A stretch of 64,000 nucleotides of DNA. Source: Falciphora oryzae (lineage: Eukaryota > Ascomycota > Sordariomycetes > Magnaporthales > Magnaporthaceae). Made by a program: the position numbers and the translations under genes. The stretch covers positions 873,654-937,653 of the forward strand of contig JNVV01000003.1 of assembly GCA_000733355.1 (NCBI GenBank), given 5' to 3'. The notes beneath the pieces are model-generated. The model was not told the origin of the DNA and ran no database searches. It was given only the letters and a program-made list of their open reading frames with translations. This document shows positions 1 to 10,999 of the stretch, piece after piece. Within the stretch, counting starts at the first letter, position 1; each line of letters opens with the position of its first letter.

Positions 1-308
1 AAGCCCCGTGAGAACGCCCAGGGAATGCCTGATGCCGCTACAAGCTTGGGGCTTGGCGTGAACAGATAACGTTGGGTGCCCGAGGCGAGCCCGACCCTGC
101 CAGCCACGCCCTCTGCGGCCTATTGGTCCCAACACCTTCAGTTCATCGAAAATGCATACCCCGAGTGGTTCTACACCCATAGCCACTGCGGCTTTGCCGA
201 GACCGACACGGGAATTTGGACAGCGGTCTTTAAGGCATCGACGGCGTTAACATGGACTGGGAATAATGAGGTGCCTTTGTCCTTCAAATTGCCCAACAGT
301 TTGCCGCC
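1..308. other. Left edge, no gene recognised
   Basis: This stretch precedes the 3' end of the HET relic. It has one short open frame on the plus strand with no family resemblance that I can see. I see no RNA gene or repeat. Confidence 0.4.
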
Positions 309-1560
309 TCAAGCGAGGTAAACTCGCACAATTCCTCCACACGGCGCGTCCACTTGCGCAAAGAACCCCGCGAACCGCGCCACGTCCCACGACATGTCGG
401 TCCAGGCTCCGCCGGGCGCCACCGCGGAGATCGTGTCGACGCGGTAGCCGGCCAGGCCGGGCACGGAGGGGTTGTCGGGTTGGGAGAGGAGGGGGCGGAC
501 GCGCGTTTGGGCGCCGCATGCTGCGAAGAGCGGGCGGGTTGTAGGCACGGCGTCGTCGCCGGGCTGGCAGAAGGAGGGGCGCAGATTGCCACGCCAGTCG
601 GGGACCCATAATGGGAGGCCGGCGGCGGCGAGGGCGGGGGTCTTAGGGAACTGGGCGAAGCAAAGGATGTCGGTGCGGCCGGTGGAGGGGTTGGTGATCG
701 TGGCGCGCGCGCGGCGAGGGTGAGGATGCGGGCGTCGGCCGCGGGGGACGAGGGGTCGGTGTAGTCCCTGGTGCGATGCCCAACGCGGGGCTGTCGGCGG
801 CCAGATCGAGCAGAGAGAAGATGCGGTCGCGGTGGAGGGTGACTTGGGTGTTGTGCTCGACGTAGAGCTTGCGCAGGAGGGTGTGGAGCTGGCCGCCGGA
901 CGCGCCGGGCTCGTCGCAGTCGAGCCTGCGGCGGCGCTGGCGGCAGCCGAAGAGGCGGGCGGTTGGTTCGTCCGAGGTGTCGAGCAGTGGGTCACGTGGC
1001 ACGGCGGCGGGGATGTAGACGGACGTGAGGAGGACGCTGATGGAGTAGTGCAGGACGTGGGTGGCGAGCATGACGAGCTCGGCGGGGGTGGTCTTGTTCC
1101 CGCAGGCGAAGACCGTTTTGGCGCAGAGACAGAACTCCTGGACGACCCAGGCGCGCGTGAACCAGGGCCGCGCGAACCAGTGCTTGAAGCCTCCCCGGCC
1201 ATCAGGGGAGCAGGGGAGCCAATGTCTCGGCTGCTGTCTGCAGCAATGCTCGGAACCCGACGTCCTTGGGGCCCCGAGGCTCGGCGGCGCCGTTCAGCAT
1301 GCGGAGCAAGAGGGGCATCCGCCCGCGGGTGTAGTAGCTCTCCATGCCCCAGTCTCGAGCGGCCTGGCCAACACTCTGCCAGGCGTCCATCAGCGAGTCG
1401 GAGCCGTCGGCGGCGGGACCCAGCCACACAAACACCTGCTCGGCTTCCGCGTAAATGGAGCCCATCAGGCGCACTTAGTCTCCCTTTTCGGCGTGGTTCT
1501 CCTGGTTGATGCAGGTCTGGTCGGCCCTTTTTTTTGCCCCTTGCTCGCTTTCCGTTTCAT
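309..1560 (-). pseudogene. HET-domain (heterokaryon incompatibility) pseudogene
   Basis: HET-domain proteins trigger cell death when genetically different fungal hyphae fuse. On the minus strand the hallmark blocks appear in order but in different frames. A DQTCINQEN block is followed by VRLMGSIYAEAEQVFVWLGP (about 1400-1475), then PWFTRAWVVQEF (about 1140), then DRIFSLLDLAADSP (about 800), then GLPLWVPDWRGN (about 600). The frame ends at 309. A TAA at 1475-1477 stands where family members usually have Gln between the CINQ block and VRLMG. Frame changes occur near 1195 and again between about 770 and 680. The beginning of the HET domain is not seen upstream. HET genes usually have few introns and no good splice sites explain the shifts, so I infer a decaying pseudogene. 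The family call is strong; the functional state is inferred. Confidence 0.85.
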
Positions 1561-2050
1561 TGTTGTTCCTCACCTTTTGTAGTCCGAGTCCCTTTTGATT
1601 CTGGTCGGGTGATCATCCTATGTAGGTTAATTCTCGGAGCGGAGCGATCACTGCACCAGGTAACCCACCCTCCGGCAGACCGCGTCCAGCAGCTCCTCCA
1701 TTTTCTCGGCGTGCAGGTCCGGCGGGCCGCACTATGCGCAATCACGGGAAGGTGACGTCGCCGTAGAGCGCCTTGGGTCGCGGGTCGACGAGGACGAAGG
1801 CGTTGCGGTCGTAGAAGAGGGGCGCCGCCTCGGAGTTGACGAGGCGGCACGTCGCAAGTAGGGAGAGGCGCGACCTCGGGGCTTTGAGTGAGGGTTCTGG
1901 TGGCAATAAACGTTGGTAGTACGGCAAGGCCGGCCACGAAGGGCGGAAATGGGGCAGCGACCGGATGCGACTGGTGCTCGTCCGGGTCGAAGAGGACAAC
2001 AAGGCAGACCTCGTTACGGACCTCTGGCGGCAGAGAAAGGAAGCCGAGCG
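1557..2050 (-). pseudogene. F-box/2EXR-like protein fragment
   Basis: Two minus-strand frames together resemble the N-terminal part of a large family of fungal F-box-like/2EXR proteins. FLSLPPEVRNEV at about 2040-2005 recalls the usual LPxEVRNxIY opening. LLATCRLVNSEAAPLFYDRN at about 1880-1820 recalls the usual L-L-x-x-C-R-Q-I-x-x-E-A-x-P-L-F-Y block. The first block lies in a different frame from the second, and the second ends at a stop at 1742. The fragment sits directly upstream of the HET relic on the same strand. I read it as a gene remnant; it has no known function. Confidence 0.5.
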
Positions 2051-2062
2051 GCCTGTGCGGCC

Positions 2063-2700
2063 CTACACTCCGTCCAGAAATCCATCTATCCGAAGCACAT
2101 CGACGTTGCGAAGGCCAGGACAGGAGAAAACTGGCCGATGGGAAATTTGGCCGAACACAAAGACGAAAAGAGCGGAGGAATTTCCGGTCGGATCTTGTGC
2201 AACGCCTGTCGGATGTCGATCTTGGTGAAGAACTTCGCCCCTGCGATCCGGGACAACATTTCCTCGATCAGGGGCAACGGGCAGACGTCCTTCTTGGTGA
2301 TTGCGTTCAGTTTCCGACAGTCGACACAGAACCGCAAACTCCCGTCTCCCTTCCGGGCGAACAGGATAGGAGCGGCCCTGACGCGCTACTGGGCTCGATA
2401 AATCGGTCCCTTGTGCAAGTTCTCCGTCAAGTATTGCAGTTTCCAGTTCCTCCAGCGTCATTTTGTACAGCGGGGAATAGCTGAGGTCTTGGGCGCTTGT
2501 TCCTGACTCGAGCTCGGCCCTATGATCGGTTCCCTGTCTCAGCGGGGACAACTGGTCAGAGTCCGCTTTGCTGAACACGTCCAGCATTTCGTGATACCCT
2601 GAAGATATCGGCGCGCGGGCTTTCTGTCGGGGGTCCTGGGCGCCGAGCGGCATGGGATGGCCGTCGGACGGTCCCTCCTGTCCCCGACCAGCCGGTCGAG
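2063..2700 (-). mobile_element. Ty3/gypsy retrotransposon relic, reverse-transcriptase region
   Basis: The minus strand carries the start of a Ty3/gypsy pol reverse transcriptase. A YHEMLDVFSKADSDQL block at about 2600 matches the conserved linker before the RT. It is followed by YSPLYKMTLEELE (about 2470) and, in another frame, RFCVDCRKLNAITKKD and FFTKIDIRQA (2337-2200). The domain is lost soon afterwards, before the catalytic YxDD block. The frame switches between the linker and the RT, and the codon before the RT block is degraded. No long terminal repeats or integrase were recognised, so this is a truncated, inactive copy. Confidence 0.85.
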
Positions 2701-3360
2701 CCCATGTAAGGCGGTAACGTTCAAGGTGGTCCCCTCCATCGTGGCCCCTTTCAGGATGCCTACGGCCCCGACGAAGGCCACGTTTGCCGAGCGATCTTTG
2801 TACCAGCCCACCGAATCCCTTCTCAGCCGGTACTGGCCGCGTGCGTCTTAGAGTACCTTTTCGGACGACGACTCCGAATTTTGCGCCTCATCCGCAGAGC
2901 GGCGCTCCGCCGCCGGTGGACTGGGGTCCGACTTGCCTTGTCGGTTCTTCTCCCTGAAGGCCTCCTCCATTTCCTCCAAGCCGCCGCTCCAATAGCGGTA
3001 TGCTTTTTTAGGGGTTGGTCCCTCCCCTGGGAGGAGCGCAATACCACTGGAGTGCGACTGAGAGGTTGAAGCTTGTCGACCAGAGCCTCTCGTCGCCGCG
3101 GACTCCAGTCGGGAAAGGTGACGCTCGGTCTCTGGGAGGTGTTGCCTGCCGTCCCTCCGTCGTTTGTCCTTCGCCTCCATCGGCTCTTTTCGTCGTCGGA
3201 CCAACTGGGCGCAGAAACTCCCCGAGGGGGAGGGCGGGCTCGGTTGCGCTGTCGGGTGCGGGGGCCGGGGCGGCAGCAGCAGGCCTCGCCGGGCAGGCGG
3301 GCTGCTAAAAAGGGTGTACTGCAGCGCCCTATTGGCGAGGGTGGTGGAGGGCAACGGCAT
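2701..3360 (-). pseudogene. Probable degenerate leader of the gypsy relic
   Basis: A minus-strand frame from 3360 to 2848 contains a charged Glu/Lys/Ser-rich segment (EEMEEAFREKNRQGKSDP). It stops at a TAA at 2848-2850. The same frame then reopens and runs to 2539, into the RT linker region. This continuity suggests that both parts belonged to the gag-pol reading frame of the adjacent gypsy relic, broken by a CAA-to-TAA-type stop. I see no zinc knuckle or protease motif, so the assignment rests on position and frame only. Confidence 0.35.
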
Positions 3361-3584
3361 GGCGCCGACGCCGACGCCGTTGGCGGGCGAGACTGTTGGT
3401 GTTTGTCGCTAATTGGCGGGTGTTAAGGATTTGTATGCAATTTGGCTGTGTGCACTAACGTCTCCATGCCAAGAATTGGTAGGTGCGAGGAAGGATGAGT
3501 AAGGCCTTCTTCAACGGAAGGGTCCGTAGCAGTTAGCGCATTGTTCCAGTGATTCGCACGGCAGTTTGTGCTTTGCCGCACCAT

Positions 3585-4755
3585 TTACACAGGGCGTACA
3601 CCTTGTTCGAAAGAATTTTCCCCTGGGATGGGTGGTGAAAGCACCCCGCCAGCTCTGCATACATTCAGCTCAGCTCGTGCGACAGGCCGCGCGTGTAGTT
3701 GTCGCTGCTTGAGAGCTTGACGGTCAAATAGCAGGACGCTATGACGATGACACTTTGCGCGAGACACGTCCAACGTTAGCAACCCGGTGATACTGCGATA
3801 TGGAATCGGGGCTTTTAGTCAAGCTTGAGGCGCACTTACGATCCACCAGTAGCAAATAGGAAGAACAGGGACGTCTTTTGCCTCCGCGACACCTGCAAAG
3901 GTATCACGATGTGCAACGGGACCACCAAGATGGCGATATCCATGCAGACGCTTGCGACCGAGGCCGCAAGGGAGAACAAGAACTTGTCGACACAGCGAGC
4001 AGTGGGCATCGCTGCCAAGCCCCAGTGGGTGTGAAGGGGGGTGCATCCAAACAGGCTGATGCACGCGTAGATTACGCCGTGCAGGATGAAGGCGACGATG
4101 AGGATCTTGACCACGATTCGGTAGGTCTGATTTGGCGAGAGCGACAAGTAGAGGATGAGGAGCGACAGCTTCGCGAGGTCGGCCGTAAGCATGTAGAAGA
4201 TGTTTACGGGAAGCGTCCACTGTCGACCAGCACATATTTCCTGTCAGTACCAGCCTACCAGTTTCCTCATACTCGGCCATGTGGTTGATACTCACCTTGA
4301 GCAACTCTTCAAATTCGCTCACCGCCACTTGCCACAAGTTTCGACCGCAGCCTCCGTTCGCTATCACTAATCCCGCAAAACACGCCTGGTTAGAGTGGTC
4401 TTGGTATTCTCAGTTGAGAGGCCTGTACTTACTTCCCATGGTGCAAGCATAAACCCCCAGCTGCAGAGCATTGCGGTACCCGCAAGATCTAAGAAGGGCA
4501 ACAAACCCGTCAGCAACAACTTCGGGAAGGGGCGCACTATCAAACCCGAGTCGAGGTGTTCTAAGACTTACAGTCATCCTAACGAGGGCTTAGTCGTGTT
4601 AGATACAGACGCGAGTACATCCGCAAGCCATAGACCAGCGTTGCCAGCCCCAGGGTTACGGCGACAACGGTTTGCTGCGTCGCCGCTAGCGAGCCCGCAG
4701 CCCAACGCTCTTCTCCCGGAGGCGGGTCTCGCATAAACGGTGATTCGGTAGCCAT
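3585..4755 (-). pseudogene. Pth11-like rhodopsin-domain receptor pseudogene
   Basis: This is a relic of a fungal seven-helix integral membrane protein of the Pth11-like/rhodopsin-domain family. A model with exons 4755-4572, 4488-4429, 4366-4296, 4219-3840 and from 3792 keeps phase at every junction. It yields a helix starting TVVAVTLGLATLVYG, then DDYLAGTAMLCSWGFML and NGGCGRNLWQV. The typical core LTADLAKLSLLILYL, the CTPLHTHW loop and a final helix ending in FATGGS follow. A TAG at 4579-4581 interrupts exon 1 exactly where the family has Trp before the DD pair. The last exon also loses the expected reading (a second frame with an in-frame stop better fits the family). The intact splicing pattern shows it was a real gene that died recently. 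Confidence 0.7.
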
Positions 4756-5776
4756 GGCGGTCGCTCAGTCGGCAGGATCTGCTACTTCGTTGAGAGGGTA
4801 AGGAGAAAAATGGACACAGTCTAGCTGACGGATGTGGCTGGCGACTACTATTTTATGCGTATTGCAAGAAGCGACCGGTCAAGTCGAAGAATGAAGAAGC
4901 AAGACTGCATCCTATTCCTGTTGGTCGTACAACAGCGAATCACGGCCATAACAATCTCTCGACAGCCCTAGGCAAAATGGCGATCGGTATCAAAGAAGGA
5001 TGCGATGAGGTAACCATATACGGGGCGTTTACGTCGTGTGTTGTACAAGGAGGCAATACCGTTGCTCTCGGCGGAGAGCTCTTTCCGGCCTGCAGTTTCC
5101 CATCTTCTAAGTTGCGGATAGCCATGGGGGGCCAGGTGATGGGGCCTGGTGAGAGGACCGGCCAAGAACCCGGCTGGGAGGCCGGGGATTCCGGGGGTGC
5201 CGGGAGTGCTGGGGTGTTGGCGCTCCTGAGGCGCCCAGCAACTGAAAAAGCGAGTCCGATACAACGGGGGTGGAATGGTCGGCCGCCGTCAGCCACTGTC
5301 AACGGCTGTTTGCGCCTCCCGCGGCTGTGGGTGGCCCCGACCTGAGATTGATACCACGGGCGTGGAATCCGCATTCGGTGGGGGATAGCCGGCCGACCTA
5401 CCGCTTGGGGGAAGGCCGCCTGCGACCCCCTCCTCATGAATGCTCGTTCAAGTCCTTGGCCTGCAAGGCCTGCTTCAAAACCCTTCAGGTCGGACTGCCA
5501 GTGTTCCCACAACTAGCCCATTTTTCATTCGCATGGGCCCTGGACATGGCATTCTGCAGCCCAGCCGCAAGGTGCCCTTCCTTCGGTATAAACTTCCAAA
5601 TGCCGTCGACCTGTCTTCATCCAGTGTTTGTCTGGGACACCTGGACACCGCGACCAAAGTGCCGCAGCCGCAGACAACCCCTACCAGTCAGGCAGCAACC
5701 GCTGAGATTCCGGTCAAGAGGTCGATCACGAAAATCTCCTTCACCACCCCTGCCTGCCTTTTGGTCGCCAGTCAGC
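4756..5776. other. Intergenic, no gene recognised
   Basis: About 1 kb between the receptor relic and the dehydrogenase fragment. The part near 4800-4960 is more AT-rich than its surroundings. Several open frames overlap around 4940-5500 on both strands but none shows a family motif. Confidence 0.4.
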
Positions 5777-6196
5777 ATGGCCAACACTCACCCCTTCCAG
5801 GACAAGGTGATTGCCGTCACGGGTGCGAGCCGGGGAACTGGCCTGGCCCTGACGCGGTACCTCCTCGTTCGTGGCGCCAAGGTCTCCATAGCGGCCACGT
5901 CCGAGGCGGGCCTAGCGAAGGCGGTCGAGGGGATCGAAAAGGACATTCCCGAGGCCAAGGACCGCGTCATGACCATGTCTGTGGATGTCTCCAAGCTGGA
6001 GGACGTCAAGAAGTGGATAGACGCTACTGTTGCGAAATGGGGGCCTCTGGATGGAGCAGCTAATGTTGTTGGTGAGTTCATTGTCCGGAGGAGAAGTGGT
6101 AAAGAGGCAAGTTCACTGACACAGTTACCCCGGGCAGCCAAAATGAACGCGCGGATATGGCCGAACGACGAGATGCGGAACGGCATGGTGCTATAG
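5777..6196 (+). pseudogene. Truncated short-chain dehydrogenase/reductase (SDR)
   Basis: The ATG at 5777 opens an SDR Rossmann fold: VIAVTGASRGTGLALTRYL carries the TGxxxGxG cofactor loop at about residues 12-21. The acidic-strand region and the DVSKLEDVKKWID segment follow, ending at LDGAANVVG, the position of the NNAG-equivalent. A GT-AG intron of 66 bases (6072-6137, phase-keeping and free of stops) can be drawn. The second exon then gives only about 19 unrelated residues before TAG at 6194. The catalytic YxxxK and the whole C-terminal half are absent, so the predicted product of 117 residues is about half the usual 250-290. It borders the decayed island and is best read as a truncated gene. 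Confidence 0.65.
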
Positions 6197-6497
6197 CTTA
6201 AGCAGGCAGCCAATAGCTATGAACCTCCGTGAAATATACTCGCCGGGAAAGACTGCCGCTGCCACTTCCCCAGTTCAGGGGTGAGAATCTGGATTGACTG
6301 AGAACACTCAAGAGTCAGCGACCTGGACCCACTTCTTGCTGCTAAAATTTCACCGCTCTGGCAGAATCCCCGCTCCGCCAAAAAATTTCTGGACCGCCGC
6401 CATTGATGTTCCTGGGCGGCGGTTTTTCGCGGCAAGAATTGCAGGCCGCCTGAACTTTTCGAGCGTTGCGACCAAGCCAGCACAGAAGCCGACAACC
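6197..6497. other. Short intergenic and DBP4 leader
   Basis: Holds the 5' leader and presumed promoter of the helicase gene. I see no separate gene. Confidence 0.4.
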
Positions 6498-8992
6498 ATG
6501 GCTCCCAACGGCAAGGCCAGCGCGAAAGCGCCTCGCCAGTCGCATACCAAAGAGGCTCGCTCGCTAAAAAGGAAACGAGAGCAAGAGGATCTGGGAAAGC
6601 TGCAACAAGCTGTTAGCGACTTTGTAAGTCTCGGAGATGGCTGGCCGGAACTGTTTTCTCTCCAAGGTGATGCTAACCCATGGCCAACCCATGAGCACAG
6701 GACCCCAAAGCAACACCACCAAAGGGATTCGCCGACCTTCCCCTCTCGGAGCCTACCGCGCGCGGCCTGCGCGACTCGCATTTCGAGACCCTGACCGACA
6801 TCCAGGCCCGCGCCATCCCGCTGGCCCTCAAGGGCTCCGACATCCTCGGCGCCGCCAAGACCGGGTCCGGCAAGACCCTCGCCTTCATCGTGCCCCTGCT
6901 GGAGAAGCTGTACCGCGAGCGATGGACCGAGCTGGACTCGGTGGGCGCCCTGGTGCTGAGCCCGACGCGCGAGCTGGCCGTGCAGACCTTTGAGGTCCTG
7001 CGCAAGGTCGGCCGCCACCACCAATTCTCGGCCGGCCTGGTCATCGGCGGCAAGTCGCTGCGCGAGGAGGCCGAGCGCCTGGGGCGCATGAATATTCTGA
7101 TTTGCACCCCGGGGCGCATGCTGCAGCACCTTGACCAGACCGCCGGCTTCGACGTCGACTCGCTGCAGATGCTGGTTCTCGACGAGGCCGACCGCATCAT
7201 GGACCTCGGTTTCCAGAGCGCCGTCGACGCGCTGATCGAGCATCTACCCCGCGACCGGCAGACGCTGCTCTTCAGCGCTACCCAGAGCCGTAAAGTCTCC
7301 GACCTGGCCCGCCTGAGTCTCAAGGAGCCCGAGTACGTCGCCGTCCACGAGGCCGCCGCCGCCGCGACCCCCGCAACGCTGCAGCAGCACTACATCGTCA
7401 CGCCGCTGCCAAAGAAGCTGGATACGCTGTGGGGTTTTATCAAGGCGAACCTGAAGAGCAAGATGATCGTGTTCCTGTCGTCAGGCAAGCAGGTGCGCTT
7501 CGTCTACGAGAGTTTCCGCCATATGCAGCCAGGCATGCCGCTGCTGCACCTCCACGGACGGCAGAAGCAGCTGGCACGACTGGAGGTGACGTCGCGGTTC
7601 GGATCCATGAAGCACGCCTGCCTCTTTGCCACCGACGTCGTGGCCCGTGGCGTGGACTTCCCAGCCGTCGACTGGGTTGTCCAGGTGGACGCCCCCGAAG
7701 ACGCCGACACCTACATCCACCGTGTGGGACGAACGGCCCGCTACGAGAGTCAAGGTCGCGCCGTTATTTTCCTGGACCCGAGCGAGGAGAAGGGTATGAT
7801 CGCAAGGTTAGAGCAGAAGAAGGTCCCGATACAAAAGGTGCACGTCAAGGATAAAAAGAAGAAGAGCATACAGGAGGAGCTTCAGAGCATGTGCTGGAAG
7901 CAACATGACGTCAAGTACCTGGGCCAAAAGGCTTTCATCAGTTACGCGCGCTCAGTTTATCTGCAGAAGGATAAAGAGATTTTCAAGTTCAGCGAGCTGG
8001 ACCTGGAAGGGTTCGCCAAGAGCATCGGTCTCGCTGGCGCACCGCAGATCAAGTTCCAAAAGGGCGAGGACGTCAAGAGGTTAAAGAACGCGGCCCGCGC
8101 AGGGGTGTCGAGCGGCTCCGAGTCGGGCTCGGACGGTGAGGGAGACGTAGGCGGCACGAAAAAGAAGAAGAAGGATGAAGTCAGGACAAAGACACAAAAG
8201 ATGTTCGAGAGACAAAATCAAGACGTGCTCTCCAAGCACTACAGGGACCTGGTGGATACTGGAGGGAACGACGACGAAGACGACGACTTCTTCAAGGCCA
8301 AGCGGGTTCTTCGCGGCGCCGAGCTGGATGAGGCAGCAGGTGAGGGTGGCGTCATTGTTGCTCCGACAGCCAAGGTGGTGCAACTGGGCAAGAACACTCA
8401 GCTTGTCCTGGATTCGAAGCGGCGCGAGAAGCTCCTCAAGTCCAAGAAGGCGCTGGCCAAGTTCAAAGATAAGGGAACAAAATTGGTTTTCGACGACGAC
8501 GGCAACGCGCAACCGGTTTACCAGCTGCAGGACGAGGACGATTTCAAGCAGCAGGGCCCTGTGGACAAGCTGCGGCAGGACTTTGTCAGCGCCGAGGCGG
8601 ACAAGGTGCGCGAGGCGGACCTGGACGACAAGGCGTTTGCCAAGCAAAAGCGGCGGGAGAAGCGCCTCAAACAGAAGGCGAAGGAGCGGGGCGAGGCCGG
8701 GGAGTCGGGCTCGCGGGTGCCGGCGGCGGACTCAGGGGACTCAGGGGAGGACCCGCTCGAGCTGCTCAGGTCGTTGCCGATGGCAAGAGGTGCGGATGCG
8801 GAAGGCGGCTCGGGCTACGACTCGGACGAGGCGCCGCCGCCGAAGAAGGCCAAGAAATGGTTCCAGAAGGATTCGGACGACGAGGCTGGCAAGCCCAAAA
8901 GAGGCAAGGGCAAGGTCATCGAGATGGACCACGAGCCCGACACTCTGGAGGACTACGAGGCGCTGGCTGCAGGGCTACTGGCGGAGGGCTAG
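6498..8992 (+). CDS. DBP4: ATP-dependent RNA helicase DBP4 (Hca4/DDX10 family)
   Basis: A nucleolar DEAD-box helicase that, in yeast, releases U14 snoRNA from pre-rRNA during small-subunit processing. Exons are 6498-6623 and 6701-8992, with a 77-base phase-0 intron containing a TGCTAAC branch site. The product is 805 residues, normal for the family. All helicase motifs are present: AAKTGSGKT (about 92-100), PTRELA, TPGR, DEAD (about 202), SAT, ARGVD and HRVGRTAR (about 382). The C-terminal half has the DBP4-type extension [20 protein letters not shown], then an acidic/lysine-rich tail with KKKKK stretches. The charged tail and the distinctive extension separate it from other DEAD-box proteins. 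Starting at 6498 gives the expected K/R-rich N-terminus ([11 protein letters not shown]). Confidence 0.95.
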
Positions 8993-9673
8993 AGAGAGGC
9001 CGTGGTCTCTTCTTTGGTTTCTCAGTTTGGCGTGGAGAGCAGGTTCCGAGCATCTGTCGAGGGGCGTTACTTTGGATGTCTCAACATACCCCCCTGGTCT
9101 TTTGAGCCCTATGCATGTACTAATGGGATGGCTTTTTATTGTGACGTGGCTGCGAGTCTTATGCGATGTGAAGTCGTCCGGTTTGCTGTGGAAAAGAAAA
9201 GACGCACGTCGCGGCGTTTCGAGCCGCTAAGCAGACGGCGACGGGATGACGGCATGGCTGAGGAGCGCTACTACCTAGCACGAGTATGTAAAGAATCGTG
9301 CCGCGGCCCGCAGCAGCCGCAGCAGCCACCAGGCCTCCGCCTGGACGGCTTGGACGCTGCTCCATGTGACACTGGAAGGGCCGCCCCTCACCCCCCACCA
9401 GGCGGGAGCTTCGGGGACTCGCGCAATGCTGGCCTTTTTGCACACCTCTCAGCGTACCCCACTCACCACTCCATCGAGTAATGTGTCAGCCGTCGGCGCG
9501 GACGACAATTGCCCGCCTCCTTTCCTGTTGAACAACCTTGCCCGCCAAATGGACATGGAGTCTGACCTGTCAGGTCCAAAACGAAAGCCGCGCGTGCGCT
9601 TGTCCGGTCCATGAATTGACGGGCGCCATACGTACCTGTCTTCTGTTCTCGAAACCCCAGCACCGAAGAGAAG
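8993..9673. other. Intergenic, DBP4 3' end and FAD synthase leader
   Basis: About 680 bases between two plus-strand genes. There are short open frames only and I see no motif. Confidence 0.4.
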
Positions 9674-10999
9674 ATGGCTACCGAAACCCACCAGTTGGAG
9701 AATGGCGAGCGGCCGCCGCTGACCAACGGGGTCGCGGGGAAGCCAGCGCCCACGAACGAGAGCAGCACCAAACCCACAACGAAGACGGCAGACCCGACGA
9801 CGGAGGGTGCGCGGGATGGCGGCACGGCGCCCATGCAAAATGGCAACGGCGACAGCGACAGCGACCCCAGCTCCCTGCGCCGCGTCTGCCTCGACGCCCG
9901 GCGCAAGGTGGCCGCCTTCCTCGCCGAGGAGCCCGCGACGGAGCAGCTGCGCGCCCTGCAGGGCCAGGTGCGCATCTCGCTCGGCGTCATTGACAAGGCG
10001 CTGGACGACTATCGGTATGCCATGGACTGACTGCTGGACTGAGGTGTTGTTTGTTTGTTGTGCTGCGTCGCATTGCGATGCCCTGCCTTGCCATGGTTGC
10101 TGACGATTTTCTCGATGCGCAGGCCAGAAGAGCTCTCGATATCGTACAACGGCGGCAAGGACTGCCTCGTGATGCTGATCCTCATCCTCGCGTGTCTGCC
10201 GCGCCACTTTGCCGCGTCCGAGCAGCCGACCCCTGACGACACCGCCCCGTCTGCGCCCCGGGGGCCCTCCGCCGCCCCCGCCCGAGCCTCGGCCGACGAC
10301 TCCGCAACGCCGCCGTCACAACCAACACCGCCGCTACAGCCACCACAGCAGCAACAAAAAACCAACAGCAGCAGCAACGGCACCACCAACAGCACCAACA
10401 GCACCCTGCCCTTCCCCGACACCCTCCAGGCCGTCTACGTCGTGTCCAAGCACCCGTTCGCCGAGGTGGACGAGTTCGTGGACCGCACGGGCGCCCAGTA
10501 CCGCCTCTCGGTCGAGCGCATCGCCCAGTCGATGCGGCCCGCCCTGCACGCCTACCTGGCGGCCCGCCCTTCGGTCCGCGCCGTCTTCGTCGGCACCCGC
10601 CGCACCGACCCCCACGGCGAGTCGCTCACCCACTTCGACCCCACCGACCCCGGGTGGCCGCCCTTCATGCGCGTTCATCCTGTCATTGACTGGCATTATG
10701 CCGAGATTTGGGCTGTGAGTTTTTTCCTTTTTTTTTTTTTTTTTTTTTTTGTTACGTTTTCTGCAACTTGGACGTTGTCGGCGCTGACAGACTTTTTTTG
10801 ATAGTTCATCCGCCACCTCGGCATCCCCTACTGCGTGCTGTATGACAGGGGCTACACCTCGCTCGGCGGCACGACAGACACGAGCCCCAACCCTGCGCTC
10901 AAGAGGACCGGCAGCGCCACCGAGGGCGCGCCAGAGACCTTTAGGCCCGCCTACGAGCTGATGGAGGACTACGAAGAGCGTCTCGGCCGTGATAGGTGA
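9674..10999 (+). CDS. FAD1: FAD synthase (FMN adenylyltransferase)
   Basis: This enzyme transfers AMP from ATP to FMN to make FAD in the cytosol; the fold is that of PAPS reductases. Exons are 9674-10014, 10123-10714 and 10805-10999, all phase-consistent, giving 375 residues. The nucleotide loop SYNGGKDC lies at about 121-128, matching the family's SxNGGKDC. The segment VFVGTRRTDPHGESLTHFDP, then PVIDWHYAEIW and FIRHLGIPYCVLYDRGYTSLG, are typical FAD1 substrate-site blocks. Two additions stand out. One is an N-terminal extension of about 70 Thr/Asn-rich residues. The other is a Pro/Gln/Asn-rich insert (about 140-190) directly after the loop helix. Intron 2 starts with a run of 23 T. Identity is near certain; the low-complexity insert is unusual but does not touch the motifs. 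Confidence 0.93.
10728..10750 (+). repeat. T23 homopolymer in FAD1 intron 2
   Basis: Twenty-three consecutive T shortly after the donor site of a 90-base intron. See the finding on intronic homopolymers. Confidence 0.9.

Noticed and set aside
309..1427. A 372-codon minus-strand open frame taken as one gene
   Set aside because: Only its last part codes for HET sequence; the rest is a shadow of the true frame at a high-GC site.
8175..9230. Long Arg/Ser-rich plus-strand frame
   Set aside because: Overlaps DBP4 exon 2 in another frame; a shadow of its GC-rich codons.
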